64,000 nucleotides of DNA from Dysidea avara (GCF_963678975.1 NC_089275.1:31433977-31497976); one strand, 5' to 3'. Positions 50,371 through 60,829 are shown, counted from the stretch's first letter. Notes: a model not told the origin generated them from the letters alone. Program-made: numbers and translations.

Positions 50371-50512
50371 TGTACATATGTATATAATTAAGTAACTTGT
50401 CGTAATTGTACATACTTATATAGTTAAGTAACTAATGGAAATTGTACACATGTAATTGCACATCAGCATTATACCCCTGGAGGGTCCTGCTGATTAACAA
50501 TAAATAAATAAT
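50371..50512 (+). mobile_element. 3' UTR end of the split CR1/L2-like retrotransposon
   Basis: TAAGTAACTTGTCGTAATTG repeats the left flank (37153 onward, TAAGTAACTTATCGTAATTG). It is followed by a CTGGAGGGTCCTGC stretch and an AATAAATAAATAA tail, typical of CR1/L2 ends. The satellite element therefore landed inside this retrotransposon. Confidence 0.65.
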
Positions 50513-50519
50513 ACGCTAC

Positions 50520-51070
50520 TTTCATACGGTCAGGATACCGCAGCCATTAAATACATAGTTCACTAATCTGATTTTTGCCTCATCTAAAGGAGTCTGCTAA
50601 ATCGTGGCTATTGAACACTCTGTTGACCCAATGATTGTTGAATTGTGTCAGTCTCTTTTATCTACTCACTTTCAGGATGCACCTAGTTTCTCACATCCAT
50701 TTATATGCTTTTTAGGCTTGTAATAATTTACAAGTTCCTCTCATGTCGATTATTGGAATTCTATTCTTGAATCGGCAGAATAACTTTCTGGATATAGTGT
50801 TATAACTATACTCTAGAACAAGTAGCGAGCTATGTCCCATGAAAGCTGATGTATCGTTTTCCTAAAAAGCGACTTCCTTATTGCAGGCAGGTTGTGACAC
50901 CTTATGGTTTGCAACAATATAATTGTTAGTCCAGTGTGTACTCTGTGTCACTCATGATCAACTCAGTCTACAACCAACCATATTTTATGTTCCATTGCAC
51001 TTGATCAAGGGTGACACACTTGGCATCACAACTGTGTTGCAGGTTTTTATTCACAACTTCATAATATGAT
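50520..51070. other. No gene recognised
   Basis: Single-copy-looking AT-rich DNA between the split retrotransposon tail and a SINE fragment. Confidence 0.4.
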
Positions 51071-51072
51071 AG

Positions 51073-51167
51073 ATTTTGTTGTTGTTATTGTTATTGAGCT
51101 TTACAGTGACCAGTACTGAAGGTCTGACAGCAACATTTGCTGCAGCCTTTGGATTACCTAACCTAGC
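51073..51167 (-). mobile_element. SINE 3' fragment
   Basis: TTTACAGTGACCAGTACTGA and TGCTGCAGCC match the SINE body of the 5.3-6.6 kb copies; 5' part absent. Confidence 0.6.
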
Positions 51168-51208
51168 AAACTGGAACTGGAAACCTTTACTATCTTGTTA
51201 TTACATAA

Positions 51209-51272
51209 GGTTTATGCTGATCTTCCTGACTACCAGGCAATTGCCCGGCTGGTAGTCAGGAAGATCAGCATA
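51209..51272. repeat. Perfect 24-bp-arm hairpin
   Basis: TATGCTGATCTTCCTGACTA is mirrored by TAGTCAGGAAGATCAGCATA around a short loop (GCAATTGCCCGG). It directly abuts the foldback at 51272. Confidence 0.85.
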
Positions 51273-51577
51273 AAATAATTGTTTTATTGATACTTCAGCT
51301 TAATATCTCTTTGTATCCTTTAGGCTGGTATTCCATTGCATGGTTCCTTGCGGCCAAAAGTGGTTAAGTGTTAGTCCTTCAAGCACTATATAGCTATTCC
51401 CATCTACTCTAAACAAACTGATCTAGTTTCCATATTGTGCTATTAGAACTCTCTGTACATGTGGTTACTAATATCCAGCACCACTTTTGGCCACAAGGAA
51501 CCATGCGATGGAATACCAGCCGAAAGGATACAAGGAGATATTAACCTGATTGAGAAGTATCAATAAACAATCATTTT
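51272..51577. mobile_element. Foldback MITE with ~105-bp arms
   Basis: GGCTGGTATTCCATTGCATG and GGCCAAAAGTGGT of the left arm face GCACCACTTTTGGCC and CATGCGATGGAATACCAGCC of the right. The outer ends share TTTATTGATACTTC. Confidence 0.8.
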
Positions 51578-51579
51578 GA

Positions 51580-52620
51580 CAAAAATTGTTTCAAGGAAAT
51601 TCCTTCACTGAGGTATGTACCTAGCATGTGTGTGTGCTGACACAAAAAATTCAACACACACTTACAGTACAAGAATTGCCAAACATTATTGATATTCTAT
51701 ATAACCATGTATCAGCTGTCAATTGATTTGCTATAATTACTTAGCAACTTAGAATGTTCCAAACAACCCCCTTTAGTAACCTCTAACTTGACAACAGAGC
51801 TTGTTGTAGACAATTGCAATGCCTTGGTATACATACTTTGACGTGCTTGCACTGAGACATAAGACAAACAGCACTATCTTCTCTACATAATACATTCTAC
51901 TGAAAAATGAAGCTACTAAACATCACAAATGAATCAACAATCCAGTTTCCTTCAGTATAGTGTGATCTCATATACAATAACTTGCTCGGCCTGGAGCATC
52001 TATAAAGTGCATTATTTTCTTAATCAGTAGCAGCTACAGTATGTCATCAGTGATTCTCTTGCTATTATGAATTCCAAATTCTATGATGCCATTAACAAAA
52101 CTTTATTTATGTTCCTTTCCATTATTCACTTGCTATTAATATTTTTAGTGACAATGTTTGTAGCTGGTCAACTGGATTCTTTCCATCAAGCTGTGAATAC
52201 CTTGTAATATAACATGCCATATTATATTACACAACAAGTCCCAAAAGTCAAATGCTGGCATATGATTCCCACCTATTATTTCCAAAATTATGACATCATT
52301 CCCTACTTACAGATAGGGATCATTACTATGTGTATGAATCAAATATTATGTTAGTGTGCGAAGCAATTGTAAAGCATCTGAAGTATGAAAACTGGCACTT
52401 GTATTGTTCTGATTCACGCTCTTGTCACTTGAGCTTCAGGAATTTAGTTTTGTAATGTAATATACCGCAGTTGATGGCATTTCATGTGCTTAAATACAAA
52501 TGACTACAACATTATCACCATATTCCCACATATGTATTTGGTAACATCATAAAGATATTACTGGAATTCGCTACACTGCATGTGTTCTAGACTCAGTGAC
52601 TCTGCTGCTTATTAACTGGG
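51580..52620. other. No gene recognised (upstream of the fibrinogen-like gene)
   Basis: AT-rich, no repeats or frames of note; expected to hold the gene's upstream regulatory DNA. Confidence 0.4.
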
Positions 52621-52625
52621 TGCAG

Positions 52626-52633
52626 TATAAAAG
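52626..52633 (+). promoter_or_regulatory. TATA box of the fibrinogen-like gene
   Basis: TATAAAAG, 73 bp upstream of the ATG at 52699, would start transcription near 52,656 and leave a leader of about 40 bp. Confidence 0.65.
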
Positions 52634-53088
52634 ACTCCAACAAGATTGCATTTGAGCTGTATGTACACTGTACTGAGAGGTTGTTGATTCAAGTCAAGAT
52701 GATGGTCAATTGGCATCTTACCTTAGTGGTGATAGGATATGTGGGAAGGATGGTGTTGTGTGAAGATGGTAAAGTATGTAGTGCATTCTGTATCAAACTG
52801 AGAACTGACTCTTCCTTGCTGGGAAAATTGTGTGCTGATATTTACCATGTCAATAAAGCTAGTAGTAGGGGAAAATCGAAATATTATTGGATAAACAGCA
52901 CATCATCTATTAGAGTCTACTGTGATATGGAACTAGAGTGTGGTGGTGTTAAGGGAGAGTGGACAAGAGTTGCTTATCTTGATATGACTCTGGAACATTC
53001 TTGCCCCTCACCATGGAGTAGTGTTACTATGGGTACTTCTAAACAAGTGTGGAGAGCCCCAAATAACCCAGGCCGTTATTCAGTCTAC

Positions 53089-54341
53089 GTTAGTGTTGTT
53101 TTAGTTAACTATAACTAAAACTAAAAGTAATTTTGTAAGGCAAATATGTAAATAGTTAACTAAAACTAAAACTATAGCTAAAAGCAAATCCATATTATAA
53201 CTAAAACCATAGGCGGCGGAAAGGGGGGGGGGGCTAGGGGGCTTAGCCCCCCTCAGAATGATATCACAACGAAATTATCTTTCTTGGAGTGGGGCTGAAA
53301 ATCGTGATAAAGATCGAGATACTCTAATAAAGTAGTCAGTGTGTAGGGAGCTATGTAAGGATTTTTATGTAGTTTATCAGCTAGAAATGGTAGCTGGTGA
53401 GGTGGAAAGCTCTTGTCAGTTGGTTGTGACCTTTTTTTTTTTTTGGTCTCACCTTACCAAACTATAGAAATAAGTCTGGGTCAGCCCAGCCCCCCCCCCC
53501 CCCCCCCTCATATCATTCAACTACTTCCTCCGCCACTGACTAAAACTAAATCTATAACTAAAAAAATAGCAGAATAATTTACTAAATCTAAAACTAAAAA
53601 GAATCAAGAAAGATTACTAAAACTATAACTAAAACCAAAAGATTTACTTATGCACAACTAAAACTATAACTAAAACGTTTTCATGTTAACTAAAACTATA
53701 ACTAAAACAACAGAGACAATATAACCATAACTAAATCTAGAATAAAATGAATTAAGAAGGATTACTATAACTAAAACTAAAATTATTGAAGAAACTAGCT
53801 ATGACTATAACTAAAACTGAAACTCTTTACTAAAACAACACTATGTTGCTCAGACCACTGCATGGATAAGTTCACATATGTTCTACAGATGGAACAAAGC
53901 ACAGAATGAAACTGTACTGCTATATGTAGCATCCAAACATCAATATATGCCATAGTTTGTGACCTGATGGTGGTTTAGTTAGCTACAACTAAAACTAAAA
54001 GTACTTTTAGTAAGACAAATATGTATTAGTTAACTAAAACTATAACTATGACTAAAAGCAAATCCATCTATAACTAAAATACAACAGAATATTTTACTAA
54101 ATCTAAAAAGAATTGGAAAAGATTACTAAAACTATAAATAACTAAAAGGTTTTCTTATATACAACTAAAACTATAACTAAAACTAAAATAATACAGAGAA
54201 TACAACCACAACTAAATCTGATTCAATAATTAAAAGGAATTAAGAAAAATTACTATAACTAAAACTAAAATAATTATTGACGAAACTGATTATGGCTATA
54301 ACTAAAACTGAAACTAAAAGTCCTTACTAAAACAACACTAG
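53089..54341 (+). mobile_element. Transposon-like intron with inverted ends at the splice sites
   Basis: The 1253-bp intron opens GTTAGTGTTGTTTTAGT and closes ACTAAAACAACACTAG, which are reverse complements apart from the outermost bases. The flanks share the direct repeat AGTCTAC (53082-53088 and 54340-54346), as after transposon insertion. The interior is low-complexity ACTAAAACTATAACTAAAA tandem DNA containing a nested hAT MITE (53208-53538). Splicing at the element's edges restores the family reading frame. Confidence 0.65.
53208..53538. mobile_element. hAT-type MITE nested in the intron
   Basis: Ends are CATAGGCGGCGGAAAG and CTTCCTCCGCCACTG. A perfect 8-bp target duplication ACTAAAAC lies at 53200-53207 and 53539-53546. 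It contains G and C homopolymer runs and one GATCGAGATACTCTAATA motif at about 53,308. Same family as the copies at 17833 and 35475. Confidence 0.85.
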
Positions 54342-54867
54342 TCTACATACAACATGAGCTACAACAAGATCTGTGGTCAAGTTAGGGGATATCAGAAAGG
54401 TTCTACTGATGTATTTCATTCTTCCATCAAAGGTGGCAAATATATTGATAATGTATATGCTGACGGAATATCAATAACCTTTGGTAGCCCTCAGAAACAT
54501 GTGTGGACGTATGCTGCAGGAATCAGTGATGATGGACATTATCCCAATTGGAATTGTCCATGTGCACACTACCCAGGTCCTGATCCTCCAAATTTTGTCA
54601 GTGACCACTATTACTGTGAGTCTGGTAATGGTTCATGCTTTAACACTGATAGTTATTACACAGGAGATGTCTTGTGGGATGGCAAACAATGTGTTGGCTC
54701 TAATAATAACTGTTGTAGTAATCCTGATATGCCTTGATTCTTCCGACAGCTAGCTAGATCTGTAAAGGGGAAGATATGGAAGTCAGAAATTGTCATTTGG
54801 AGAGTTTTTCTGATGAGGATACTCTTGTAGAACTCTATGTACAGTAACATTATGTGCACATATTTAC

Positions 54868-54966
54868 TGTATTCTGCCTTGCATTTCTTAGTGTACTAGA
54901 ACTGCATAATACAAATATAATACAGTACATGCTTTGTAATGCAAACACATTTTTTTGCTTCATTAA
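54868..54966 (+). repeat. ~99-bp direct repeat (partner at 55667)
   Basis: TATTCTGCCTTGCATTTCTT through AATGCAAACACATTTTTT. A copy at 55667-55765 is about 95% identical. The 800 bp between holds no recognised gene. Confidence 0.8.
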
Positions 54967-54969
54967 TGT

Positions 54970-55660
54970 TGGTCACCTACTTGTTTATTCTCCTGCCTGG
55001 TTGATTATCAGTTCTCTGTTCTTCTGGGTATTCTTCTCCTCCCACAAGCTAATAATTGTGGGGGTGGTTTGGTATCTGTACAGGATCTCGGCTGCCTTTT
55101 GGGTTAAATCTCCAACTCTACTTGAGACCAATGTGAAAAATGGGCTTTAATTTGAGACAACAGATACTTGGGTATAAGGAAGAATTTGGTGTCGGGAATT
55201 GTTTTCACACCACCAAGTTCTTCGTATTCAAGCCACAGAAAAGGGGACCACCAAAGGAGGGTGGAACCTTTCACCCAAGTAAGTTGTTGTAGGAAGAGGG
55301 TGTATGTGAGCCTTGATGTGTGTTTCTGTTTATCCCATTTTGTGATTACCGTGTACTAATGAATTATATCTCCTTAATGTGTGACCATATTGTTTTGTAT
55401 TACACTCTAAAAACTCAGTATACACATACATAACATGTACATGATTGCTAAATTTGTACACTATGTGGTTGCGAATGATATTGTTATTATATAAATAACA
55501 GGCAAGTTGTATTCTAGAAAAAGGAAGCATGCTAGACTGACTTTATCCTGCAATAGAAAGGAATAATTATGCATACATACATACAAGCAAGTGTTGTTAC
55601 TACGCATAAACAGAAACTCAATGATTTCTTCATCATATGGATACTCGGTGGGTATTATCG
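54970..55660 (+). other. Unresolved, possible exon remnant
   Basis: 55181-55281 contains an open stretch ending at CAA|GTAAGT with GNCFHTTKFFVFKPQ in one frame and GIVFTPPSSSYSS in another. No acceptor or family was recognised. Confidence 0.2.
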
Positions 55661-55666
55661 CATGCT

Positions 55667-55765
55667 GTATTCTGCCTTGCATTTCTTTGTGTACTAGAAC
55701 TGCATAATACAAATATAATACAGTACATGCTTTGTAATGTAAACACATTTTTTGTTTCATAAATA
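55667..55765 (+). repeat. ~99-bp direct repeat (partner at 54868)
   Basis: Second copy of the repeat just after the fibrinogen-like pseudogene. Confidence 0.8.
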
Positions 55766-56092
55766 GTTACCACTATACACTCATCCTATGCATTTGCAAA
55801 ATTTTATTGTAATAGTTTGTTAGTTACTGATTAGCATAAAATAGGATGTGACATAGTTACAACTATGGATGGTATTGCAGTCAAGCAAGTTAGTTTGCTA
55901 TTATAGTTTTCTTAGCTGCATATTCAATATTTCATCCAAATTATCATGTTCTCATAAAATGTATGTACATTATTGAAAATTACTGAAATAAGTATGCACA
56001 ATGATGTCATTAGTATTAAGCAGTAATCATGGCGGCAACTTAAACCATACTGCATCATGCAGCTATAATAGGAACAGCAAGATGAACTATAT

Positions 56093-56255
56093 AAATAAAG
56101 TTTAAGTTATTAAACACAGTTAATGTTGTGAAGCGTAGGCTGCGCAAGTACCCAAAATATTAGCATGCAACAGTGGGCTCTAATAAGAACAACGCATGCG
56201 CAACAAAGTGAGCAGAACACGTTGGCAGTAATTCATACCTGTTGTAACAAATCTT
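56093..56255 (+). repeat. 163-bp direct repeat B, copy 1
   Basis: From AAATAAAGTTTAAGTTATTA to ACCTGTTGTAACAAATCTT. Matches 57908-58070 with about one difference. Its placement suggests a short LTR or a recent duplication. Confidence 0.85.
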
Positions 56256-56284
56256 GCCAGTTACAGTGGCTTTAAATCTTCAAG

Positions 56285-56458
56285 ATGAATACTCGTAGTT
56301 CTCGCCGGCTGAGGAAAGGGAGGGTCGTCGTCCTTGGGAAGGTCGACTGCTGGATTGAGCAAGCGAAGAGCTTTGTCACGCCGGAGGAAGGGCCGCCTAA
56401 AGGAATAAGTATTCCGGACAGGACGACGACGCGACAAGATGCGATACTACAATGCTAG
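56285..56458 (+). CDS. Short basic open frame after repeat B, unrecognised
   Basis: ATG at 56285 opens 57 codons (MNTRSSRRLRKGRVVVLG at the start) and stops at TAG 56456-56458. The stretch 56285-56600 is clearly more GC-rich than its neighbours, so it may be foreign or mobile-element sequence. A position just inside a repeat B copy and a basic start would suit a gag-like product, but no domain is recognised. Confidence 0.2.
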   Translation: MNTRSSRRLRKGRVVVLGKVDCWIEQAKSFVTPEEGPPKGISIPDRTTTRQDAILQC

Positions 56459-57646
56459 TAGCCGCCTTCAGGGTCGTTTCTACAAGTTGCTTACCTTGGC
56501 CCACGCACGGTGTCACTGTCGCCTGGGACAGCTCCGACGCCGCTGGACTCAATACCAACAGTAACTACAGCTCCACCTCATACCATAGCCAGTTCGTCGG
56601 ACGCCACCTAATCAACAAAAATGCAGTGAAATCATACCCTCTGTTATATAGCAAACAAAGCTGGGGAAACAGTAGTTTTATCCTTGAAAAGAAGTGCTAC
56701 GCTATGAGAAGCCATGGAAATACATGCATAGCAAACATTCTTTGTTATAACCATACAAAAATGATCATAGTGGAAAGCTATAAAAAAAAGCAGCCATGGG
56801 ATGAATAAACTAGAAACACAGCTTGAAACAACCAGCCATCTCTACAAGCCATTAAAAATACGGAGTGATTTGGACTTATCTTGGTTAAATAATAGTAATA
56901 AAAATAATAAACTCGTGGATGCCTCACGGTCTGGGCTGTTAATTGAGACCACACCACCACAGGCAATCAACCATTGGCAGTGATTGTTAGGACTTGGAAC
57001 TACTTACTAAGTGTATCTTAGGGCAAGTTAAAGTTTCTCAGTTTCCTCTACTCTAAATGTATAGCTGCACTTTATTATAATGGGTCGGTATCGGTGTTCT
57101 GACTCAGTATATCGCTTTATATTGGATCGGTTCAGAAATTTCTCTATTGGTACACCTCCAGTAAAATGTGAAATAATAAGAGTAAGAATTGTTTCAAAAC
57201 ACAGTGCTTGCTCTAATGTGTACATGATACAGTGTCTTCGTCATATATCTGTAGTTCTATGGTTAGGATATGTTCCACAACTTTGCCAGGCAATTGGTAC
57301 GGGGCACACCATTGGGTTGTTAGTTGCATGTTAGTTTGCGTGTACGTTATGTCTTCCTAATGTTTATGTTGTCACACTTGCTTGATATGTATGTCGTCAC
57401 CATTGCTTGTCCGTATACCAACGTATGTCACTGCCACTGCTTGTTTTGTATGTCACCGTTGCTCAGCTTGCACATCATCATCATCATCTTCTGTATGCTG
57501 CAAGCATAGCTTATCTTGCATATTACTAGATGTTGCCACCATCATCATTTCTGTACATTGCATGGTCTAAATAAATAAATAAATAACCTTGATGCTTGGG
57601 GGGGTAGATCACGATATACATAATACATATCATGACCTACCTATGG

Positions 57647-57909
57647 CCTCTATTGTAAAGAGTTTAGGACAGAGACGCTTCTCTGCTCTAAACTCTTTCA
57701 TTACCCAAACATCAATAAACCAAAAGTACTTCCTACTTTGGCCCCACTGGAATTACATAACCTTGCCTAGGCCATATACCATGGCAGATGAGGCCCCCTC
57801 TGGCACTTACCAAACACCCTCCTCAATCAATGGATTGCTGGAGGTGAAGAATGAAGATCCGAGGAACAGAGCACGTAAATAGGTGAGTGGTAGCGTAACT
57901 AAACATTAA
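57647..57909 (+). repeat. 263-bp direct repeat A, copy 1
   Basis: Matches 59445-59707 with few differences. Contains a hairpin (GAGTTTAGGACAGAGA against TCTCTGCTCTAAACTC) and a short open frame ending NRARK then TAG next to GTGAGT. Confidence 0.85.
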
Positions 57910-58070
57910 ATAAAGTTTAAGTTATTAAACACAGTTAATGTTGTGAAACGTAGGCTGCGCAAGTACCCAAAATATTAGCATGCAACAGTGGGCTCTAATA
58001 AGAACAACGCATGCGCAACAAAGTGAGCAGAACACGTTGGCAGTAATTCATACCTGTTGTAACAAATCTT
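57908..58070 (+). repeat. 163-bp direct repeat B, copy 2
   Basis: Near-identical to 56093-56255; joined directly to the end of repeat A copy 1. Confidence 0.85.
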
Positions 58071-58529
58071 CCCACCCTGTCCCTACCCACTGAACAGTTC
58101 ACAAACTTCACTACACACAGGTACTCTATGTTAATTGGCACGGTATGCTGGCAGTTAAAAAATTCTAGTCAGTATTCCATTGTCAATAGTGGTACTTACA
58201 TACATATGTAGTGTAAGCAGTGGAGCGAGCTAAGTAGACACATAATGTTGTTGTTGTACTCTAAACATTTACATGAAAGACTGTACTATCATATGCATTT
58301 TGTTGCGAGTTCTTCAGCTGTAGGTCTGACTGGATTCCTTCACTGTGCCAGCCTGGATTCCTTCACCGTGCCAGCTGCTACCACAAGTAGAGATTGCTAT
58401 TGAGGGATGCTCGCAGTTCAAATCTTTGTCAGGAGAGATGCTCTTTTATCCTGCCTGCAGTCACAGACAAGCCCCTCCAGTTCAGAATGCCATCAGGAAA
58501 TTGGGTTGCTAACAGCTGCTTGCCTCTCC

Positions 58530-58960
58530 CATCCAGATCAGTATCAGGAGACGCTCTCCCAACCAGATTACTAGCTGAAGACGCTTTCCCATCCAGATCA
58601 TTATTAGGAGACGCTCTCCCATTCAAACTGCCAACTAGAGATGCTCTCCCAACCAGATTGTTAGCCGGAGACGCTCTCCCATCCAGATCACTACCAGGAG
58701 ACGCTCTCCCAACCAGATCACTAGCTGAAGATGCTCTCCCATCCAGATCATTATTAGGAGACACTCTCCCATGCAAATCGCCAACTAGAGACTCTCCCAA
58801 CCAGATCACTAGCTGAAGATGCTCTCCCATCCAGATCAGTATTAGGAGAAGCTCTCTCATTCAAATTGCTAACTAGAGATGCACTCCCAACCAGATTGCT
58901 AGCTGGAGACGCTTTCCCATCCAGATCAGTATTAGGAGACACTCTCCCATCCACAAGAAG
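58530..58960. repeat. 30-bp minisatellite
   Basis: About 14 units of 30 bp alternating CTCTCCCATCCAGATCA and CTCTCCCAACCAGATTG types, spaced by TAGCTGAAGAC or TAGGAGACG. Because 30 is a multiple of three, long minus-strand frames (GRASPxxDL decapeptides) appear; I regard them as by-products. Confidence 0.9.
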
Positions 58961-59139
58961 ACACTCTCTGTCATGAGCACTATCAAACATTTCCCAGCTA
59001 TAGAGTACCAACCAGCTAACCACCATAGAGAGACCTCAGTGCTACTATCACGTGTCAATGCTATTTCACACAGTGCCACTCTCAACAGTGGATATTGACA
59101 ACTCTGGAAAAAACCGTCACGTCCTGACCATTGTACCAA

Positions 59140-59290
59140 CTGCGCACAGGTGTTGATGCTGTCATCACAATCTGGCACCTGCGCACAGGTGTTTGATGCT
59201 GTCATCACAATCTGGCACCTGTGCACAGCTGTTGATGCTGTCATCACAATCTGGCACCTGCGCACAGGTGTTGATGCTGTCACAATCTGG
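59140..59290 (+). repeat. ~39-40 bp minisatellite
   Basis: Four units containing GCACAGGTGTTGATGCTGTC and ATCACAATCTGGCACCT. Confidence 0.9.
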
Positions 59291-59444
59291 CTAAAGCCAC
59301 GTGACACAAATTAGTGGTGACCCGCAGGTCAACACATCACCTACTGCTGCTATAAGCAGTTCGTCCATTCTCCTTAGAGGAGTCTGAGACAGCAAGGGGG
59401 CCTCACTTAGGATATCTGCCTTATCCACTAGGTTCTCATGTTTT

Positions 59445-59707
59445 CCTCTATTGTAAAGAGTTTAGGACAGAGACGCTTCTCTGCTCTAAACTCTTTCATT
59501 ACCCAAGCATCAATAAACCAAAAGTACTTCCTACTTTGGCCCCGCTGGAATTACATAACCTTGCCTAGGCCGTATACCATGGCAGATGAGGCCCCCCCTG
59601 GCACTTACCAAACACCCTCCTCAATCAATGGATTCCTGGAGGTGAAGAATGAAGATCCGAGGAACAGAGCACGTAAATAGGTGAGTGGTAGCGTGACTAA
59701 ACATTAA
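59445..59707 (+). repeat. 263-bp direct repeat A, copy 2
   Basis: Second copy of repeat A, here followed by unrelated sequence. Differences to copy 1 are mostly single transitions. Confidence 0.85.
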
Positions 59708-59709
59708 CA

Positions 59710-60550
59710 GAAATCAGTAACATGTTCACCATGCTATAATTGAATGACCTAATTATACACGCGTATGGAGATATAGACAACAGCATTACAGATACTTTTA
59801 CATTCATTTAATAACTAAGCAACTTAAAGCAAGTAATCCAAGTATCAGTGTAAATTGTAGAAGGCAGAACACTTCACATGATCCTGCGAGAGCTTAGAAG
59901 TGCATGCTACTTTCTGCAACTTAGAAATTGTTCTTGTAACATCAGTATCTCCAACTATGCTCTGAAAGGTAGATTTAACCTCTCGTGAAATCAGGCCAGG
60001 GATTCCTACCAGGGAATGATACAATTATTGGTAGTTAATTAATCACAATTTATTCACAAGTTGGTAAGTTTCATTAGCATGGAGTGAGTTAATTTCATGT
60101 ATTATTATATGTAGCATTATTCGTGTTGCCATGATGCAAGGTGCATGTAATGCTTAATTTATGCTTGTACAGTAGGAAGTTTCCCAACAATAATGGGTAT
60201 TATGGGTGGGGTACTTTTTTTGAAGTATAGCATGTAATATTTCATCCTAAAGCAGTGTTATTGTTCTGGTGTCTGCCTGCCATATAACGAATGCAGCAAT
60301 TATTAAAGGAGAGCTATACGTGTAGGTGATTTGTGAAGAATGTGCTCTTAGTGTAAGCAATCAATAATATTGCACTTTTAGTAGAGTTATAGAGATTGAA
60401 GAACTAAATTAATATGTGACTGAATTTGACAAACCAAGCTTTAGGGATTAGCCTATTATGCCAGCATAATGCTAGCATAATAGGCTGAATAACTTCAGTT
60501 TTCCAGCAAAAGTTAATCTGTGGACCAGACACTCATGCATGCATTTCATA
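59710..60550. other. No gene recognised
   Basis: AT-rich spacer downstream of the second beta-lactamase-like gene. GCATAATAGGCTGAA-type motifs at 60,450-60,490. Confidence 0.4.
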
Positions 60551-60559
60551 AGTGCTCAA

Positions 60560-60829
60560 TATTATTCACAATGTACATGTACTCCATTACAACAGTCATT
60601 CATTCTAATAAAGCAACCATGCAAGCACCATACACAATTTGAGTGCATAAACCAAATTTGCAAATTCTGCAATCTAGTAGCAACTGTAACTGCCATTACT
60701 TTTAATTTAGAGTGTTAAAACTGTTTTTTTTTTTTTTCAGTTTTCAGCACTATGTATTTCGTAAATGGGGAGGGGGCTTGGCAGACCAAAGGGCCCTAGC
60801 TTCCCCTGCCTCCATTTCCGCTTCCTATG
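60560..60829. mobile_element. Degraded hAT-type MITE
   Basis: The right end CCATTTCCGCTTCCTATGG is the inverse of the CATAGGcGGCGGAAA family end. A T-run, a G-rich patch and a degraded ATTCTAATAAAGCAACCA motif (about 60,602) occur in the family's order. The left end was not found. Confidence 0.4.

Larger units (their letters stand above)
52699..54847 (+). pseudogene. Fibrinogen-like secreted lectin-type protein, two exons, C terminus broken
   Basis: Exon 1 is 52699-53088 (130 codons) and exon 2 begins at 54342, spliced TAC|GTTAGT ... CACTAG|TCT in phase 0. Residues 1-20 are a signal peptide. YCDMELECGG (74-83) and W88 are the start of a fibrinogen-like or collagen C-terminal-like fold. SYNKICGQ (136-143), HVWTYAAG (183-190), a Cys-rich stretch and a CC pair (254-255) follow. 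This arrangement is common in sponge and coral secreted proteins thought to bind carbohydrate or matrix. A TGA at 54735-54737 replaces the Trp expected in NPDMPWFFRQ. The downstream family tail is still readable, FFRQL first and then, after a one-step frame change near 54768, EDMEVRN to a final ELYVQ and TAA at 54845-54847. Two lesions indicate recent decay, or a 261-residue truncated product. Confidence 0.75.

Noticed and set aside
54735-54737. TGA as a selenocysteine codon in the fibrinogen-like gene
   Set aside because: The expected residue is Trp, TGG to TGA is a single change, and a frameshift follows shortly after, so decay is simpler.
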